Below are positions 43,193 to 45,136 of a stretch of DNA of 45,136 bases, in pieces. This DNA is from Sphingobacterium thalpophilum (GTDB taxonomy: Bacteria > Bacteroidota > Bacteroidia > Chitinophagales > Chitinophagaceae): contig CALPNW020000002.1 of NCBI GenBank assembly GCA_943325035.2, positions 1 to 45,136 of the forward strand, given 5' to 3'. Each line of letters starts with the position of its first letter. The stretch's first letter is position 1. The notes beneath the pieces are model-generated. The model was not told the origin of the DNA. It saw only the letters and a list, made by a program, of their open reading frames with translations, and did no database searches. The position numbers and the translations under genes were made by a program.

Positions 43193-44146
43193 CTACTTTT
43201 TTAACCCGATCTCTCTTAAGCGTTCATCGAGGTACTCTCCTGCAGTTGCATCCGGATAAGCTTTTGGGTGGTCATCATCTATACAACTTTCTAAACAGGC
43301 CAAACTCATTTCACTTCGTGGATGCAGAAAAAAAGGCATTGAAAATCTGCTGGTATGCCAGAGTTCCCGTGCAGGGTTCACCACACGATGGGTGGTACTT
43401 CTGAGTTTATTATTGGTTAAGCGTTGCAGCATATCACCCACATTTACCACAATCTGTTCGGGCAAAGAAGTTACATTCATCCACTCTCCCTGTTTCGTAA
43501 GAATTTGCAAACCATCAGCAGATGCACCCACCAGCAAAGTAATCAGGTTGATGTCTTCATGCTGTTCGGCACGAATGGCAGATTTGGGTTCATTGGTGAT
43601 TGGCGGATAATGGATACAGCGCAAAATAGAATTGCCATTTTTAACGTACCCGTCAAAATAGTGCTCATCCAGATTAAGGTACAAAGCAATTGCCCTCAAC
43701 AATGCATTACCGCTTTTTTCAAAATTGCGGTAAGCATTCAATATCGTTTGATTAAAAAAGTGGATCTCTTTAACGGAAACATTGTCAAAATATTCTGATT
43801 TAATAGGATCATTATCCTCCACTGTCTGGCCATACTGAAAAAATTCTTTCAAATCGGGCGCTTCACTTCCTTTGGCATGCTCCCTTCCAAAGCTGGTATA
43901 TCCGCGCTGACCAGCCAGACCCGGAATCTCATAGTCCAGTTTTTTCTCGAGTGGAAGTGCAAAGAACTGCTGAACATACTCATACTGCTGAGCAATCAAT
44001 TCATCCGGAACACCATGGTTCTTTACGGCTACAAATCCTACTTCCTCATAGGCTTTCCCCAGTGCCTGCACAAAAGCAGCTTTCTGCGCTTCCGTACCCA
44101 TTGTAAATTCGGCCAGGTCAACTACCGGTATAGACATATCGTTCAA
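43193..44146 (-). CDS. Isopenicillin N synthase-family 2-oxoglutarate/Fe(II) oxygenase
   Basis: A 317-residue member of the 2OG-Fe(II) dioxygenase superfamily. The iron ligands are His196 and Asp198 (EQHEDIN) and His253 (TTHRVV); Arg267 and Ser269 (RFSMPFF) fit the RxS motif for 2-oxoglutarate. The N-terminal DIOX_N part begins [10 protein letters not shown]. Bacterial members of this type often hydroxylate or desaturate small molecules; the substrate is unknown. An alternative ATG lies at 44137. It is 77 bases upstream of chrA. Confidence 0.93.
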   Translation of the reverse strand: MNDMSIPVVDLAEFTMGTEAQKAAFVQALGKAYEEVGFVAVKNHGVPDELIAQQYEYVQQFFALPLEKKLDYEIPGLAGQRGYTSFGREHAKGSEAPDLKEFFQYGQTVEDNDPIKSEYFDNVSVKEIHFFNQTILNAYRNFEKSGNALLRAIALYLNLDEHYFDGYVKNGNSILRCIHYPPITNEPKSAIRAEQHEDINLITLLVGASADGLQILTKQGEWMNVTSLPEQIVVNVGDMLQRLTNNKLRSTTHRVVNPARELWHTSRFSMPFFLHPRSEMSLACLESCIDDDHPKAYPDATAGEYLDERLREIGLKK

Positions 44147-44252
44147 TTTAATAATATAAAATAATAGTAACCTGTAAAATACGAAACTAGCGGCATATGA
44201 GAACCGGCGTGAATAAGAAGCAGATATCAGGAATTTTTATCAACTTCATGGC

Positions 44253-45136
44253 ATGAATCGATTTTTATTGCCCTCCTTACTGATCCTGACCTTTTTCCTG
44301 AATACCGGTTGCAGCAGCTCCCGGCAATTAAAGAGTGAGTATACCTATACTACAACAGACAGCTTACCAGACTATGCCAGTCTGAATTACTGGGCTGCGC
44401 ATCCTTTCAAGAAAGACCCATCAGACAGTGTGCCCAAACCTTTGCTTGGCAATTATTCACCCGATTCCAGTGTGGATGTATTTTTTATTTACCCCACTAC
44501 TTATCTCGATCCATCAAGGGCATTGGGCTGGAACGCCCCCATTAACAATGGAGAGATCAACCAGAGAACAGACTACAGTAGTATTCTTTTTCAGGCCAGT
44601 ATTTTCAATGAAGTGGGAAGGGTTTTTTCGCCCCGGTACAGACAGGCCAATCTGACTGCCTATTATCCAAAAGACGCAGCGGATTCTTCCAATGCAATTG
44701 CGGCATTTGAATTAGCCTATCAGGACATCAAAACTGCTTTTCAGTATTACCTCGATCAGTATAACAATAACAGACCAATCATCATTGCATCGCATAGCCA
44801 GGGCAGTACGCATGGAAAAAGATTACTGAAAGAGCTTTTCGACAACAGTAATTTAAAAAACAGGCTGGTAGCAGCCTATTTAGTTGGCATGCCAATAGAA
44901 ACCAATTATTTCAGTACCCTGAAAGCCTGTCTGAATCCATGGCAAACAGGTTGTATCTGTAGCTGGAGAACTTATAAAGACGGATACCAGCCAGAATTTG
45001 TAGCCATTGAAAAATTTACAGCTATTGTAACGAATCCACTAACCTGGGATAGCAGTAAACCCAGCGCAGCAAGGGATCTGAACAAGGGCGGCGTATTGCT
45101 TAATTTTAATAAGGTAGTGAAGAGGGTAACCAATGC
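44253..45136 (+). CDS. DUF3089 lipoprotein, 3'-truncated by window edge
   Basis: The frame is open to the window end, so the stop lies outside. The N-terminus is a lipoprotein signal with Cys20 (FFLNTGC). The body contains VDVFFIYPTTYLD, LTAYYPKDAAD and the alpha/beta-hydrolase-like nucleophile motif IIIASHSQGSTHG, all typical of DUF3089, which is distantly lipase-like. The ATG at 44253 directly precedes the signal peptide. Reaction unknown. Confidence 0.88.
   Translation, partial: MNRFLLPSLLILTFFLNTGCSSSRQLKSEYTYTTTDSLPDYASLNYWAAHPFKKDPSDSVPKPLLGNYSPDSSVDVFFIYPTTYLDPSRALGWNAPINNGEINQRTDYSSILFQASIFNEVGRVFSPRYRQANLTAYYPKDAADSSNAIAAFELAYQDIKTAFQYYLDQYNNNRPIIIASHSQGSTHGKRLLKELFDNSNLKNRLVAAYLVGMPIETNYFSTLKACLNPWQTGCICSWRTYKDGYQPEFVAIEKFTAIVTNPLTWDSSKPSAARDLNKGGVLLNFNKVVKRVTN

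Overview
The window looks like chromosome of a Bacteroidota bacterium, most likely family Chitinophagaceae (family level is an inference). Supporting signs are an IPExxxVDY-family protein, a GHL10-type glycoside hydrolase, a propeller/Y_Y_Y sensor kinase paired with a LytTR regulator, a split (C-terminal) transketolase subunit, CarB without an MGS domain, and several exact or near matches to the Bacteroidota -7 promoter element TAnnTTTG just upstream of genes. No rRNA, tRNA, CRISPR array, transposase or phage gene was found. Both ends are cut: a radical SAM gene at the left and a DUF3089 lipoprotein gene at the right.

Layout. 1-8 kb: partial radical SAM/SPASM protein, MarR regulator, secreted GHL10 hydrolase, a SRPBCC protein, a UvrD-type helicase-nuclease fusion and an Ig-like lipoprotein. 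8-16 kb: 3-hydroxyacyl-CoA dehydrogenase, a MerR regulator with a repetitive N-terminus, then a leftward six-gene run (rsfS, ftsH, LUD protein, GGCT-like protein, lpxH-like hydrolase, MscS channel), with birA divergent from it. 16-26 kb: LytTR regulator and its sensor kinase, selD, IPExxxVDY protein, M28 peptidase, feoB. 25.7-30.5 kb is an eroded zone: a GAF-histidine-kinase pseudogene, bcp, a CarB gene that stops exactly at the end of the first synthetase half plus oligomerisation domain, a heavily decayed polysaccharide deacetylase/glycosyltransferase pseudogene, and a transketolase C-terminal subunit with no N-terminal partner beside it. 30.5-35.4 kb: pdxH and an RND pump with its adaptor. 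35.5-39.4 kb: a rightward operon of two SDRs, an acyl-CoA dehydrogenase and an aminoglycoside-phosphotransferase-like kinase, which resembles the parts of ACAD10/11 and of the levulinate (lva) pathway. 39.4-45.1 kb: leftward accessory genes (carboxypeptidase-regulatory-like protein, esterase, orphan ParA, chromate transporter, 2OG-Fe(II) oxygenase) and the partial DUF3089 lipoprotein.

Most genes are ordinary core or accessory functions. The observations that deserve a second look are the half CarB and the two internally deleted pseudogenes around it, the ACAD plus kinase operon, a set of degenerate short-period tandem repeats (11, 15-16 and 20 bp) sitting on or next to stop codons, two tandem hairpins in the divergent gap before selD, and three genes (rsfS, birA, feoB) that appear to start with TTG, feoB almost directly on its promoter element. 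I see no convincing undescribed multi-gene defence or mobile system.
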